A stretch of 64,000 nt of DNA from Ailurus styani. Taxonomy: Eukaryota > Chordata > Mammalia > Carnivora > Ailuridae. The notes beneath the pieces are model-generated. The model did no database searches. It saw only the letters and a program-made list of their open reading frames with translations, and had not been told where the DNA came from. Below are positions 23,445 to 35,300 of the stretch, piece by piece (positions within the stretch are counted from its first letter, which is position 1; each line of letters starts with the position of its first letter). The translations under genes were made by a program, and so were the position numbers. The stretch is from NCBI GenBank assembly GCA_002007465.1, contig LNAC01000163.1, positions 2,816,711 through 2,880,710 of the forward strand. The letters run 5' to 3'.

Positions 23445-23610
23445 TTTAAAAGATTTTATTTATTTGAGAGAGCTCATGTATGCACAAGTGCAGGGAGGGG
23501 CAGAGGAAAAGAGAGGAATCTCAAGCACACTGCAATGAGCACTGAGCACAGAACCCAACTCCAGGATGGATCTCATGACCCTGAGATCATGACCTGAGCC
23601 AAAATCAAGA
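23445..23610 (-). mobile_element. CAN-SINE, old copy
   Basis: AAAAGATTTTATTTATTTGAG followed by a GA-rich body and GATCATGACCTGAGCCAAAA. The terminal GCCACCCAGG block is lost or diverged. Confidence 0.8.
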
Positions 23611-24520
23611 ATCTCTAAGGTGAGTCCCAGAAATCTGTGTTCTCAACAAGTTCTGTATCACTACTGCTACGGAGACCAGGCTGATCAAGTCTCTTCTATA
23701 AAAACTATGTTAATATTCTTTAGTAAATCATTACCGTAGTAACAGTTTCCAACTTTTCCACTTACTTTACTTTCAAAATGTATCTCCAAATCTATCGTAA
23801 TGCTCATTTTTTTTTATCCCAGAGAAGAAAACTATTAAACTTATTGCACTTGCAGTTTCAAAACACAGTAACAGACAGACCTCTGCTTCTGCAATTTGCA
23901 GAACCGAGTACTCAAGTACTGGAGAGGAGAGAGCTGCACAAGAAGAGAATCCTCCAGAGATGCAGAGGAATACCCTTCAAGTATTTAGCAGAGAACTGAC
24001 CAGAACATATGTGAGAAAACTACCTGAGGATGGAAGAAAAAAAAGTCATCCCAAAAGATTAGAGGGAATAATGCTTAGTACTCACTCAAATCTTTAAACA
24101 GTGTTTGTTCCCACCAGCTAAAAACTATTAATTCCCAGGGCATTGGGTAGAGCATTCAGAAAGGTTTTACTGCACTCAAAAAGGTCTTATTGCAATACTG
24201 GGATTGCTCCAATTAAGCCTAATCAATCATAAAATTAAGATCTGAAAGAATCAAACTGTTTCCAAGTATCTTAACTACATTCCAGAATGAAGTTCAAGAA
24301 GATTTATAGGAACATGAAAATACCTAGCACACACACAAAAAAATCTAGCACTCAGCCAGGCAAAGGCTTCCCAACCAAAGATCGCCATACATACAAAAAA
24401 ATAGGAAAACATGACCCATAATAAGGAGAATAATCACTTGATTGAAACTGGCCCAGAACTGACACAGATATGTTTAAAAAGTTAAGAGGAGGCATGGAAG
24501 TTATAAAGAAACCCAAAACA

Positions 24521-24621
24521 GGGCACCTGGGTGGCTCCGTTGGTAGAGCATTTGACTCTTGATCTCAGGGTCCTTAGTTCAAGCTCTATGTTGGATGTAG
24601 AGTCTACTTAATAAAAAGAGA
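24521..24621 (+). mobile_element. CAN-SINE, short old type
   Basis: GGGCACCTGGGTGGCTCCG to ACTTAATAAAAAGAG. No CT body. Confidence 0.85.
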
Positions 24622-25782
24622 GAGGCACACCCAAATCAAAGTTCTAGAATTGAAAACTACAATATGTGTGATGAAAAATGCCTTGAATATATTAACAGCA
24701 GATTGGATGTTGCTGCTGCTAAGACTAGTAAACACGAAGGCTTAGAAATAAAACTATCCAAAATTAAACACAAAGAGAAAGAAGAATCCATAAAATTTAA
24801 AAGTGCATCAGTGAGTTGTAAGATAACTTCAAGCAGTCTAAGATGCATGTAATTGGAGTTTCTGAAGAAGAGGAGAGATGGGAAAGGACAGAAAAATATT
24901 CAAAGAAATAATGGCCAAAAATTTTCAAATTTGATGCAAACTATAAACCTAGAGATCCAAGATGTTCTACAAATTGAAAGCACAAGAAATGTGAAGAAAA
25001 TGCCAACAAGATTCATCATAATCAAAGTACTCAAAGCCAGTGAAAAAGGGAAAACAGTAAAAGCAGCCACAGAATAAAGACATATTACACACTGAGAATA
25101 AAGGTAAGAATGAAACAGATTTCTCATTGGAAAAAAAATCAAGTTGAAAACACATTTAAAGTACTAGAAGAAAAAAAAAAGTCAATGTAGAATTCTATAT
25201 ACAACAAAATTCCTTTTAAAAACAAAGGCCAAAAAGAGGCTTTTCAGACATACAAAAGATCAAAGAATTCATGACCTGCATAACTGTGCTCCAAAAAATG
25301 TTAAAAGAAATCTTTCAGGCAAAAGGAAAATTATACCAGATGGAAATAAGGCATTAAGCACACCAGAAATGGAAATGACACAATATGTAAGATTTTTTCC
25401 CCTTAATATCTGTATCACTTGAAAAAGATGGTTGAGAGTTTAAACATTATGAAGTATATAACATATATATAAGTAAAAATACAACAAAAATAGCACAAAG
25501 ACTAAGAGGGGAGAAAAAGAAGTATATTTTAAGTTTCTTAAACATATGGGAAATAAGAGTATCACTTGAAGATAAACTATAATAAGATGTATACTATAAA
25601 CCCTAAAGTGACCACTAAAATAATAAAACAAAAAGCTATAGCTCGCAAGGCAAGGAGAAACATAGAATAAAAAATACTCAATTCAAAATAAAACAGAAAC
25701 ATCATTAATCAAAAATTAAAATCAAAATGAGATACCACTACAGGCCTACAGAATGGATAAAATTAGTAAGACTAACCATATC

Positions 25783-25988
25783 GGGGCACCAGGGTGGCTC
25801 AGTTGGTAAAGCATCTCCCTTCAGCTCAGGTTATGATCTCAGGGTCCTGGCGTCCAGCCTCAAGTTGGGCTCTCCACTCAGCAGGGAGCCTGTTTCTCCC
25901 TCTACTCTTCCTTCTGCCCCTCCGTTTGTGGGCGGGGCACACTCTCACTCCCTCCCTCAAATACATAAAATCTTTAAAAAAAAAAAAA
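25783..25988 (+). mobile_element. CAN-SINE
   Basis: GGGGCACCAGGGTGGCTCAG to A tail. TSD GACTAACCATATC (25,770-25,782 and 25,989-26,001), cutting the L1M. Confidence 0.93.
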
Positions 25989-26758
25989 GACTAACCATAT
26001 CAAATGTTGACAAGGATATGAAGAACTGGTGGGAATGTAAAATGGTACAATCATTTCATAAAACAGCTTGGCAGTTTCTTAAATAATTAAGGAATAACAA
26101 CCATATGATCTTGCCATTCCATTCACAAGTATTTATCCAAGAGAACTGAAATTCTTTGTCCATGCAAAGTCCTTTACTCAAATGTTCATAGCAGCTTTAT
26201 TTTTAATAACCACAAACTGAAAACAACCCAAATGACCATCGCAGAGGAACAGATGATCAAGCTGTGGTATATTTATACAACAGAATACCTACTAAACAAT
26301 GAAAAGGAATGAATACTGATACACATTATAACATGAATGAACCCCAAAATATGCATGCAGAGTGAAAGAAGCCAGACAGAAGAAGAGCTTATTTCATGAT
26401 TCTATTTATATAAAATTCTAGGAAATCCAAACTACTATACAATGGTTGCTTGGGTATTCAGTGTGTGTGCACATGTACACGGAGAGTAGAGAGTGGGAAC
26501 TTGTACACAGGGATGTGGGCAGAAGCCAGAAGACAGTTATAATGGGGTATGAAGGAACTTTTTGGGGTGATAGATATATTATCTTGACTGTAGTGATGGT
26601 CTCATGGTATACGCATGTCAAAAGTTATCAAATTGTGTACTTTATCATATGTCAATTACACTTAAAGAAAGTTGTTTGAAAAAAAGCAGAAAGAAAAATG
26701 CAAAACAATATCATTTATTATTTATGAATAGTTAAATGGACAGAAATGATAAATACTT

Positions 26759-26862
26759 GGTGCCTGGATGGCTCAGTCAGCAGTGTGCACAACTCTTGAT
26801 CCCAGGGTTGTGAATTCAGGCCCCACACTGGGAACAGAGCTTACTTAAAAAAAAAAAAAATT
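26759..26862 (+). mobile_element. CAN-SINE, short type
   Basis: GGTGCCTGGATGGCTCAGTC to ACTTA and a long A run. Confidence 0.85.
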
Positions 26863-27024
26863 AACAACAATAATAAATTTTTTTAAAAAAAGAAATGATA
26901 CTTAAATCAGGAGAAAAGATTTTCTTCAGATGAAGGTACGAACAAAGTAAATGGAATCAAGGAAAGGTACATGAGGGATTTCAGTGGTATTTGTAAAGTT
27001 TTCTTAGGAAAAAATAAAAGGGAA

Positions 27025-27209
27025 GGAGTGCCTGGGTGACTCAGTTAAGTGTCACACTCTTGATTTTGGCGCAGGTCGTGATCCCAGGGTTGTGAGATAG
27101 CACAGAGTCTATGCTAAGCATAGAGTCTGTTTAAGACACTCTCACTCTCTCTCCCTCTGCCCCTCCCTCCTCTAAAAAATAATAATTGTAATAAAATTTT
27201 TTAAAAAGG
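27025..27209 (+). mobile_element. CAN-SINE, old
   Basis: GAGTGCCTGGGTGACTCAG, diverged body, TAATAAAATTTTTTAAAAAGG end. Confidence 0.85.
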
Positions 27210-27498
27210 AAGAAATTGTGACAAAAACGTCAATATTTAACAAAGTTGGGTGATGAGAACATAATTGTTCCATATTTTGTATGTTTGAAGTGTGTATGTG
27301 AAATTCGTCAAAAAGTTACTTCATCGGTTAGGTTGATGTCAGGGTAGTTCTTTATTCCTCTGCCAAGTATGTAAGTTCATAATCATTTACCAGGGCTACA
27401 AAGAGAGTAGGTAAAAACCTAATATATTAGGTCCTTGACATGCTATACAAAATTGTCTATACATATGTGTATCTGCATTTTTCTAAAAGGTAAACCCA

Positions 27499-27687
27499 GG
27501 TGCACCTGAGTAGCCCAGTTGGTTGAGCAGCCAACTCTTGATTTCAGCTCAGGTTATGATCTCAGGGTCTTAAGCACAGAGCCCCACTTGGGACTCCATC
27601 TCAGTGCAGAGTCTGCCTGTCCCTCTCCCTGCCCCCCCACCCCCTGCTCAAGTGTGCTCTAAAATTAAAAAAAGAAATCTTTAAAAA
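27499..27687 (+). mobile_element. CAN-SINE
   Basis: GGTGCACCTGAGTAGCCCAG to AAATCTTTAAAA. TSD GTAAACCCA shared with the next insertion. Confidence 0.9.
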
Positions 27688-27698
27688 GTAAACCCATA

Positions 27699-27897
27699 GG
27701 GCACCTGGGTGGCTCAGTGGGTTAAAGCCGCTGCTTTCGGCCCAGGTCATGATCTCAGGGTCCTGGGATCGAGGCCCGCATCGGGCTCTCTGCTTGGCAG
27801 GGAGCCTGCTTCCCCCTCTCTCTGCCTGCCTCTCTGCCTCCTTGTGATCTCTCTCCCGCTGTGAAATAAATAAATAAAATCTTAAAAAAAAAAAAAA
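27699..27897 (+). mobile_element. CAN-SINE, young
   Basis: GGGCACCTGGGTGGCTCAG to A tail. TSD AAGTAAACCCATAG. Inserted directly after the previous SINE. Confidence 0.94.
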
Positions 27898-28303
27898 GTA
27901 AACCCATAGTATCCTGATTATTACATTAGCTACCTAACTGGTATTCTTATTTCCATTCTTGCTCCCTTAGAATTTATCCTTTTCATAACAGTCAAGGTGA
28001 TCTTTTAAAGTCATACCAGGTCATCGTCCATTCGGGTCCTTCCAAAGACTCTCTACCCAACTTCAAATTACCACATTCTGCCAGGTCTTCCATCATCAGA
28101 CCCGGGTGACTGCCCTTACTTCATCTCCTTGCTCACACCAGCCACACTGACCTCCTTACTACCCCTTGAATATGCCACTGCATCCTCTCACCTCAGTCTT
28201 CCCACTTGATTCCCTAGGTTTATGCCTTAACTTCCTTCAAGTCTCTACTTAAATGTCATCAGAAACCTTTCACAATCACTGTGTATATAAGAATATTCAC
28301 CAC

Positions 28304-28739
28304 CTTCTGTGATTTTTTTGTTCCCTTTAACCTGCTTTACTTTTACTTCATGGCACTTACAACCATCTAAATATTATATATATTTTTAAAAGGTTTTATT
28401 TATTTGACAGAGAGAGAGACAGTACAAGTAGGGGGAGTGGCAGAGAAAGAGGGAGAAGCAGCCTGCCCACCCCGCCACTGAGTAGGGAGCCCAACACACA
28501 GGGCTTGGTCTGTGTCACTTNCTTCTGTGATTTTTTTTGTTCCCTTTAACCTGCTTTACTTTTACTTCATGGCACTTACAACCATCTAAATATTATATAT
28601 ATTTTTAAAAGGTTTTATTTATTTGACAGAGAGAGAGACAGTACAAGTAGGGGGAGTGGCAGAGAAAGAGGGAGAAGCAGCCTGCCCACCCCGCCACTGA
28701 GTAGGGAGCCCAACACACAGGGCTTGGTCTGTGTCACTT
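28304..28739. repeat. 217/218-bp tandem duplicate across a single N (28,521)
   Basis: 28,304-28,520 and 28,522-28,739 are identical except for one T in a homopolymer. The first copy contains a CAN-SINE cut off mid-element, and the second carries on through it. Biological tandem duplication exactly at an assembly N is unlikely. Confidence 0.9.
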
Positions 28740-28765
28740 AACCAATTGAGCCATCCAGGTGCCCC
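28602..28765 (-). mobile_element. CAN-SINE (complete copy of a duplicated locus)
   Basis: AAAAGGTTTTATTTATTTGAC to GAGCCATCCAGGTGCCCC. Its first 137 bp also appear at 28,384-28,520 because of the duplication. Confidence 0.92.
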
Positions 28766-28929
28766 ATTACATATTTATTTATTAAAAAATTATCTGTCTC
28801 TGCTTTTTCCACTCACCATCCCCAGAATAAAAGGGGATGTTGTCAAAGACAACAATTTTGTGTTGTTCATAGCTATATCCCCAGGGTCTAGAATAGTATC
28901 TAGAACATAGCAAAAGTTCAAATGTTTCT

Positions 28930-29884
28930 GCTCTTTTAATAATCAGGTCAGAAAGGCTGATATGCCAAGTTTTGAAAATTTACAGCAATATCCACAAGTT
29001 AGATAAATGGGTCTACAGTCAATGAAGTAAGTTGAAAAACAAGAAATTATACTAACTCAGTAATTAGCAAGATTGTAGTATGCGAGTAGTAAACCGCAAA
29101 CTATGGCCAAACTTTTAGGATAATGAAGGTTACATATCTCTCTCTTTAGTTCTATAACTAAATTTAATAACTAGTTTTGGCTTTTTGCCTTTCAGAAATA
29201 TCCTGAAGTTTCTGTCTAAAGATTAAAAGATATGTTTAAACATATACTTATCTTTACTGATAATTGTAGAAAATAATTATTCTGACTTAATTAAAATTCT
29301 GAAAAATGGTTAATTATGTATTTAATGATTAAAAGAGTGGCTATGCATATATTTGCTTTTGTTAAATATTGATTTAAGGATTCCTAATGTGTTTTTACAA
29401 CATGTAATTTTGTGAGCAAATTGTGTACAGCTAAAAACATTTGGTATCATAATAACCTGACTTCCTTACAAACACAGAGCACAAGTCCACTGGTAAACAT
29501 TTAAACAACTTAGAGTAAACACATTCTAGACATATCATTTATTATTAAAGGCTCCAGAGTCATAACTGCTTAAAGATAATAAATCTGGACTGTTCTTGTA
29601 GTACCTAACTACACTAAGGTATTGATAGTAGTATAACTTTATACTAAAGTATAAAGTATACTTTATTTCAATATCAAAGGCACCAAAAAGAATATATATA
29701 TAACAATATATAGTATTTTATATTTATGTGTGTGTGTGTGTATATAGCTTAAAAATACTAACTTAACTACCAAAAGCAGTAAAACTCAAAGGAGAAAAGT
29801 CTCCATTTACTCAACATGTATCTAATGAGGATCTAATATATAGGTATTAAGTGCAGTACTCCCTTTCTAAGTTAATATTAATTC
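28930..29884. other. Intron 3, AT-rich, nothing recognised
   Basis: No exon or young repeat. TA/TG microsatellite near 29,690-29,750. Confidence 0.4.
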
Positions 29885-30050
29885 CAGATTAGATTACCAC
29901 ACTACCACTTACTGAGGCCTTGTGCAGTTAATACACTAAGTTTCACTGTTTTTCAGCCTTCTTTTATCTAAAAAATGAGGATAACACTTCCCTTATCCAG
30001 CATCGGCCAGCTGGCACTATATTACTTATTGGTCTCTATAATATATTTGA
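29885..30050 (+). repeat. MIR-like
   Basis: 'ACCACTTACTGAGGCCTTGTGCAG' followed by 'TTTATCTAAAAAATGAGGATAA' follows the MIR body, diverged. Confidence 0.6.
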
Positions 30051-30419
30051 CAATCATATGCTCATTTACTTCTTTTACTAAAGCCTTAAACTATTATTTA
30101 AATATTTTATTTAACTTTTTGTGAATTCCCATTTAGGTAAGTTTCTTCAAAGCAAAAATTATGATATATTTTGCAGAATCCTCTATTATCAGCTATTATT
30201 ATTATTATTATATGTTAAGTACCTGGGGAGGGCGGCAAGAAAGGCTAAGCTTTTTAAAATATATATTTTGTACTTTTGTAAGACAAGTGAACCAAGATGG
30301 GGAAAAGTGATGCAATTACAATGTGTTTTAAGTTAAACTAACAAAAACCGAACACTTTTGCTTGGCTTGACTTAGCAGTTAAAAGTGAAAGTATCAAGAC
30401 AAGCTTATTCCAATTCCTT

Positions 30420-30535
30420 TTATCTACTGAATACCTACTTATGACAGGGCTATGTAAGTACTTTGCACACATGATTAACAATCCTTATAATCATCCTGGA
30501 ATATAGTAGAATAAGATTTTACTTTCAGAGAAAGC
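30420..30535 (-). repeat. MIR-like (antisense)
   Basis: 'CTGAATACCTACTTATGACAGG...ACTTTGCACACATGATTAAC' matches antisense MIR in outline. Confidence 0.5.
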
Positions 30536-30595
30536 GATATGTATAAATAGAATTAAGAATTCTTCTGCAGAGGGAGCTATTGTCATGTATAGGAT

Positions 30596-30618
30596 TTTTT
30601 TTAAAAGATTATTTATTT

Positions 30619-30665
<47 letters not shown>

Positions 30666-30812
30666 CACAGTGAGCAAGCAAGAGAGAACATAAGTGAGGA
30701 GAGAGGCAAGAGGGGGGAGCAGGGAACCTGATGCAGGGCCCAATCCCAGGACCTCAGATCATGACCTAAGCTGAAGACAGATGCTTAACCAGCTGAGCCA
30801 CCCAGAGGATCC
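30596..30812 (-). mobile_element. CAN-SINE with (GA)n expansion
   Basis: AAAAGATTATTTATTTGACA, about 20 GA units at 30,622-30,661, then the body and GAGCCACCCAGAGGATCCC. Confidence 0.9.
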
Positions 30813-30849
30813 CTAAGATCTTTTTTTAAGAGATAAATTTGAGCAATTA

Positions 30850-31079
30850 GGTGCCTGGGTGGCTCAGCTGGTTAAGCCTCCAACTCCTGATTTCAGCTCA
30901 GGTCATTATTTCAGGGTCCTGGGATTAAGCCCTGCCTCAGGCTCTGCACTCAGCAGGACGTCTGCTTGAGGATTCTCTCTCCCACTCCCTTTGCCTCTTC
31001 CCCTTGCCCTGCCCCCAATTCACGCATGTGCACTTGCTTTCTAAAATAAGTAAGTAAATCTTAAAAAAAAAAAAAAAAA
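30850..31079 (+). mobile_element. CAN-SINE
   Basis: GGTGCCTGGGTGGCTCAGC to a long A tail. Diverged TSD AGATAAATTTGAGCAA / AGATAAACTTGAACAA. Confidence 0.9.
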
Positions 31080-31487
31080 GATAAACTTGAACAAGCTTGT
31101 TTACCACCAATTGTTTCTTCCAATAACTAGAAAGCCAGTTTGGGGAAAAAAAAAAACCACACAAGAGATCAAAACTAGAAAGAAATCAGGAAAAATGGGT
31201 GATCTTACAAGAGAAGAAAAATATTGTTAAAAATACATACACATATAAATAAAAAGTCCAAGGGGATTTAAACCAATTATTCAAAATAATGAGAATTTAA
31301 AGTTAATCAGCCATAGATCTATATATGAAAGTTAACTGTATTTCTATGTATACCATCAAGCTGGAAAGCATAATTTAAAAAAAAAGACATTTAACACCTT
31401 CCCCAAACACATATACCCAGTAAAACTGTAAAGTACTTAACACCAGATAAATGAAATACATGAATAAAATAACTGTATTCCCTGTAT

Positions 31488-32005
31488 TCCAGTCATTCGT
31501 TGCTTTGTAACAAATTCCTCCACAACTTAAGGGCCTAAAACTACCATGTGATTTTGCTAATGATTTTGTAGTCCATAAACTTAGGACATCCTCAGTGGGC
31601 TAATTCTCACTTGGAGTCTCCCATGTGGCTGAGTCAGGCACCCACTGAGACTACAGTCATCTGAAAGCTCAACTGAAAACTCAGACTAGATGTCTGAGAC
31701 AGCTCACTCACATGGCTGGCACTTAAGGCTGCAAGTTCCTGAGAGTTCAGCTGTGGCTTAGCTCTCTCCCTCAAAAGGGTCTCAGGATAGCTAGACATTT
31801 CACATGATGGCAAAGCTTCCCCAGAGCAGGCACCCTCAGAGAACCACTGAAAGCTATCTGACGTTTCTGATTTGGCCTCAGAAATCAAGCAGCATTATTT
31901 CTGCCTCAGCCCAGATTCAACAGGAAGGGAATCATACTCCACGGTCATAACGTAGAATACCAACTAGATGGAAATATTTGCAGGTATCTTTAAAAATCTA
32001 CCACA
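31488..32005 (+). repeat. Ancient mammalian interspersed repeat, family not named
   Basis: Opens 'TTCGTTGCTTTGTAACAAATT..CAACTTAAGGGCCTAAAAC' and ends 'AAAATCTACCACAATTGG', a pattern common in mammalian genomes that I cannot assign with certainty to a family. The 84-codon antisense frame inside is not a gene. Confidence 0.55.
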
Positions 32006-32880
32006 ATTGGGATGCAGAATATTAAAAAATACATTAAAATACAAGAATATCCCATATTCATAGGTAGGAGAACTGGACATTATAAACATGTCAATTTTCT
32101 CTAAATACATGGATAAATTCAATGTAATTCCCAAATTCCCAACAAGATTTTACATGGACTTTGACAAGCAGATCCAAATTTCATATGGAAGACTAAAGGG
32201 CCAAGTACAGCCAAAACACTCCTGAGAAGGGAAAGACGGAGGCACTGTCCTATCATATCAAGCTGTATCATAAGGCTATCTTAATTAAGATAGTGTGGAA
32301 CTTGATGGAGAAATAGACAAACTGACCAGTGGAATAGAAAGACCAGCGACAGACACATACATATATGGAATTGTGATATGTAAATAGAACTGTAGAAATC
32401 AGTTAATAGTGTGAGACAACTGGTTTTCCAAATGGAATAAAGGAAATATTATTTGTATCTACTTCATATCACCAATTTCAGGTGGATTAAAGACTTAAAT
32501 ATTAAAAGCAAAATATTTAAAACATTCAATAGAAAATACAGGAAAATATCTTTTTTTTAAAAGATTTTATTTATTTATTTGACAGAGAGATCACAAGTAG
32601 GCAGAGCAGCAGGCAGAGGGAGAGGGGGAAGCAGGCTCTCTGCTGAGCAGAGAGGCCGATGCAGGGCTCGATCCCAGGACCCTGAGATCATAACCTGAGC
32701 TGAAGGCAGAGGCTTAACCCACTGAGCCACCCAGGTGCCCCAGAAAATATCTTCTTGATCTTAGAAGTATTCCTTGAATAAGACACCCAAAGCATGACCA
32801 TAAAACAAAAGACTGACAAATTAAAGTATGTTTAAATTAAGAATTCCTTTTCAACAAACATGCTATCATGAAAATAAAAA
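32006..32880 (+). repeat. Old L1M ORF2 fragment
   Basis: 'AATTCCCAACAAGATTTTAC', 'AGATAGTGTGGAACTTGATG', 'GTGGATTAAAGACTTAAATA' follow ORF2 of mammalian L1 with broken frames. Split by a CAN-SINE. Confidence 0.7.
32551..32741 (-). mobile_element. CAN-SINE, young
   Basis: AAAAGATTTTATTTATTTATT to GAGCCACCCAGGTGCCCC. TSD GAAAATATCTT on both sides. Confidence 0.94.
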
Positions 32881-33229
32881 GATAGTTCTTATTATATATA
32901 TCTACCAATGAGAAATCTAGAAAAGCTATTATAACTGTTCATGAAAGTGTCCAAAAAAAATAAGTTTTACACAAACTAGCAAAGAACTAGCCTATACAGA
33001 AAATTCAGAGCATATATGAATAAAACTAAGCAAATACTTAATCTAAGCAAAGTCTCACTCTTTTAATGGCACACAAAAATCTTTTGTGCCAGATGGAGAT
33101 CAATAATGTAAATATATATATATATATATTCTTTATTCAGTAAACACTTTGACTATAGCCATTGTCTCAAGAAAATAAGTGATTTTTACTGACCTATTGA
33201 ACAGTGGAAGATGGTAAGAAATCCTAGTC

Positions 33230-33400
33230 ATAATAATCTCATTGACATTTACATGCTTAATACCGTTCAATAAACACTGAATCTTGCTGAACCCCAGGTA
33301 CTGTGGGATACACAAATAGCAGAGACACAATCCTTGAACTTCAGGTCCACAGTCTAGTTAGTGAGCAGTAAAATACATATATAAAAAGGTAAGTAAAATT
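33230..33400 (+). repeat. L2-like tail
   Basis: 'CCCAGGTACTGTGGGATACA...GGTCCACAGTCTAGTTAGTG' resembles L2, diverged. Preceded by a (TA)n run at about 33,110-33,130. Confidence 0.45.
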
Positions 33401-33741
33401 TCTACGAGACCTCAAGTCAATCTGTTTTTTTCCATCTCCACTATCTCTGTAATCTCTCCTAAAGGATCTCTTGCACTCATTTCACTGTATCCCAATCTAT
33501 TCACTACTCTGCAGCTATAGAAACCTTTCGAAATGCAAGAAGACCAGAGATGCACTCTTTGGAGAAACAAACCACTGCAGAGATTCAGAAACATCAGGCA
33601 TGGGGTTAAAAGAGATGTATGTGAAAGCTTGTACTGAGCAATGAAAGCGTAGCAGCCTTCCCTTAGTCTGCTTCTATAACTGAAAAATAAGTGTCTACTT
33701 GCCCTAGGAGAATGAGGATTCCTCTTTATAAAACTAAACCA

Positions 33742-33936
33742 GGGCGCCAGAGTGGCTCAGTGGATTAAAGGCTCTGCCTTCACCTCAGGTCATGATCTCA
33801 GGGTTCTGGGATAGAGTCCCGCATCGGGCTCTCTGCTCAGCAGGGAGCCTGCTTCCTCCTCTCTCTGCCTGCCTCTCTGCCTACTTGTAATGTCTCTCTC
33901 TCTGTCATATAAATAAATAAAATATTTTTAAAAAAA
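33742..33936 (+). mobile_element. CAN-SINE, young
   Basis: GGGCGCCAGAGTGGCTCAG to A tail. TSD AACTAAACCA. Confidence 0.93.
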
Positions 33937-34070
33937 GAGAGAACTAAACCAGAACAAACCTCTAGTTCCTCCAAGGAAAATGCCATCTTTTGCTGACTCT
34001 TGCAATTAAAGGTTAAAAAAAAAAAAGAGCAAACAGCAGAGGAATAAATTATCAAATAATTTAAATTTCC

Positions 34071-34243
34071 CACCAGGTGGCTCAGTTGGTTAAACATGTG
34101 CCTCTTGATTTCAGCTAGGTCATATTCAAGGTCTTGGGATCCATGCAGGGCTCTGTACTCAGTGGGGGTTTGCACTCTCTCTTCTTTCCTCTGCCCCTCC
34201 CCCATGCTAGTGCACACTCTCTAAAATAAATAAGTCTTTTAAA
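34071..34243 (+). mobile_element. CAN-SINE, old
   Basis: ACCAGGTGGCTCAGTTGGTT with a trimmed 5' end, diverged body, AAAATAAATAAGTC end. Flanks share AAATTTCCC. Confidence 0.85.
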
Positions 34244-34259
34244 AATAATTAAATAAATT

Positions 34260-35300
34260 TCCCAGAACTAATAAAGAACTAAGTTTTTAGATTGAAAGAG
34301 TCTAACACTAACCACACCATGATCAAATTTGAGAACACCAGGGATTAAACAGATTACAAAAGCTCCCAAAGAGAAAAATTAAAATTGGGAAATCAGGTAT
34401 CAGCTTTAGTAAGAGCAACACTAAACTAGAGAATCTTTAAATTTGAAAGAATTCCAACTACAATTCTATACCTACTGAAATTAGTAATCACATGAGAGGG
34501 GAGAAAAAGGGTACTTTTCAGACTCATTGTAACATAAAAATTTACCTCCAAGGCACCCTTATTTAGAGAGCTACTAAAAGATGTACTCCAACAAAACAAT
34601 GGAGTAAACCAAAAATGAGTAAGACATGATATCCAGGAAAACAGGGACCCAACACGGAAGAGCGGCTGAAGGAAGTCCCAGAACAGCAGCTGTACAACAA
34701 GCCTAGAAAGTAAGTCCAGACTGGGACTGGGAATAAGGCCATAGGAAGGAGTCTTCAGGATAAAGAATGGAACATATTAAGTTTGAGCATATGAAAATTA
34801 TTATTGATAGCATGTAGCAGAGATGTGAAACATTCAGAAAAAATTAACTACAAATACACAGATAGCCAAGAAATAAAAAAAAAGAGACAATTACTAACTT
34901 CATAAAAAGCAAAGACTATACTATTTCACTATTTGGCTTAGAAGGAAACAGCATCTTCATAATCAAAATAATGAAATACTGATTTCTAATTTAACCAAAA
35001 ATTACAGTATATGTATTGTATAAAGGGAAAGGAAGTACAAAAGCAGAGTAAAAAGCTAGATCTCCACCTATTATGGCAAGAAGAGATAATGCCTGAACCT
35101 AATTAATTGAGATATAACAGTCTACACATGATGTTAAGGAATAAAGAGAAAAATACCAGAGAAAATGGCCAAAATGATTAAAAGTGGTTTCTTGCAAGTA
35201 GGACTTGGAGACAGAAAGGGTAAGGTAAAGCCTTTTAACTTTATTTGGCTTTTAACTATGTAAATGCACGATTTTTAAAAATTAATTTAAAATAATTAAC
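34260..35300 (+). repeat. HAL1/L1M-like ORF1 fragment
   Basis: Text such as 'AACTACAATTCTATACCTAC', 'TTTCAGACTCATTGTAACAT' and 'AAAGATGTACTCCAACAAAA' follows the ORF1 to spacer part of old L1M or HAL1. No intact frame. Confidence 0.5.

Larger units (their letters stand above)
24400..26700 (+). repeat. Old L1M element, internally deleted or HAL1-like
   Basis: ORF1-like text (24.65-25.4 kb, ATGATGCAAACTATAAACC and AAAGCAGCCACAGAATAAAG), the spacer 'ATACTATAAACCCTAAAGTG', then a jump to ORF2 end/3'UTR ('AATGAGATACCACTACAGG', 'AAATGACCATCGCAGAGG', 'AAATTGTGTACTTTATCATA'). Most of ORF2 is missing, as in deleted L1M or half-LINE elements. Frames are broken. Confidence 0.65.
27905..28930 (+). repeat. 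L2 LINE 3' end, interrupted
   Basis: 'AAGTCATACCAGGTCATCGT', 'CTCTACCCAACTTCAAATTA', 'GCCACACTGACCTCCTTACT', and later 'CATAGCTATATCCCCAGGGT' follow L2 3' sequence. Broken by a CAN-SINE and by the 28,521 N duplication. Confidence 0.75.

Noticed and set aside
25727..26086. 119-codon plus-strand frame with a GSVGKASPF-like stretch
   Set aside because: It reads through a CAN-SINE into L1M sequence. SINE heads give the same peptide in many copies here.
28304..28739. Biological tandem duplication containing a SINE
   Set aside because: The N exactly at the junction and near-identity of copies favour unmerged contig ends. Listed as an artefact instead.
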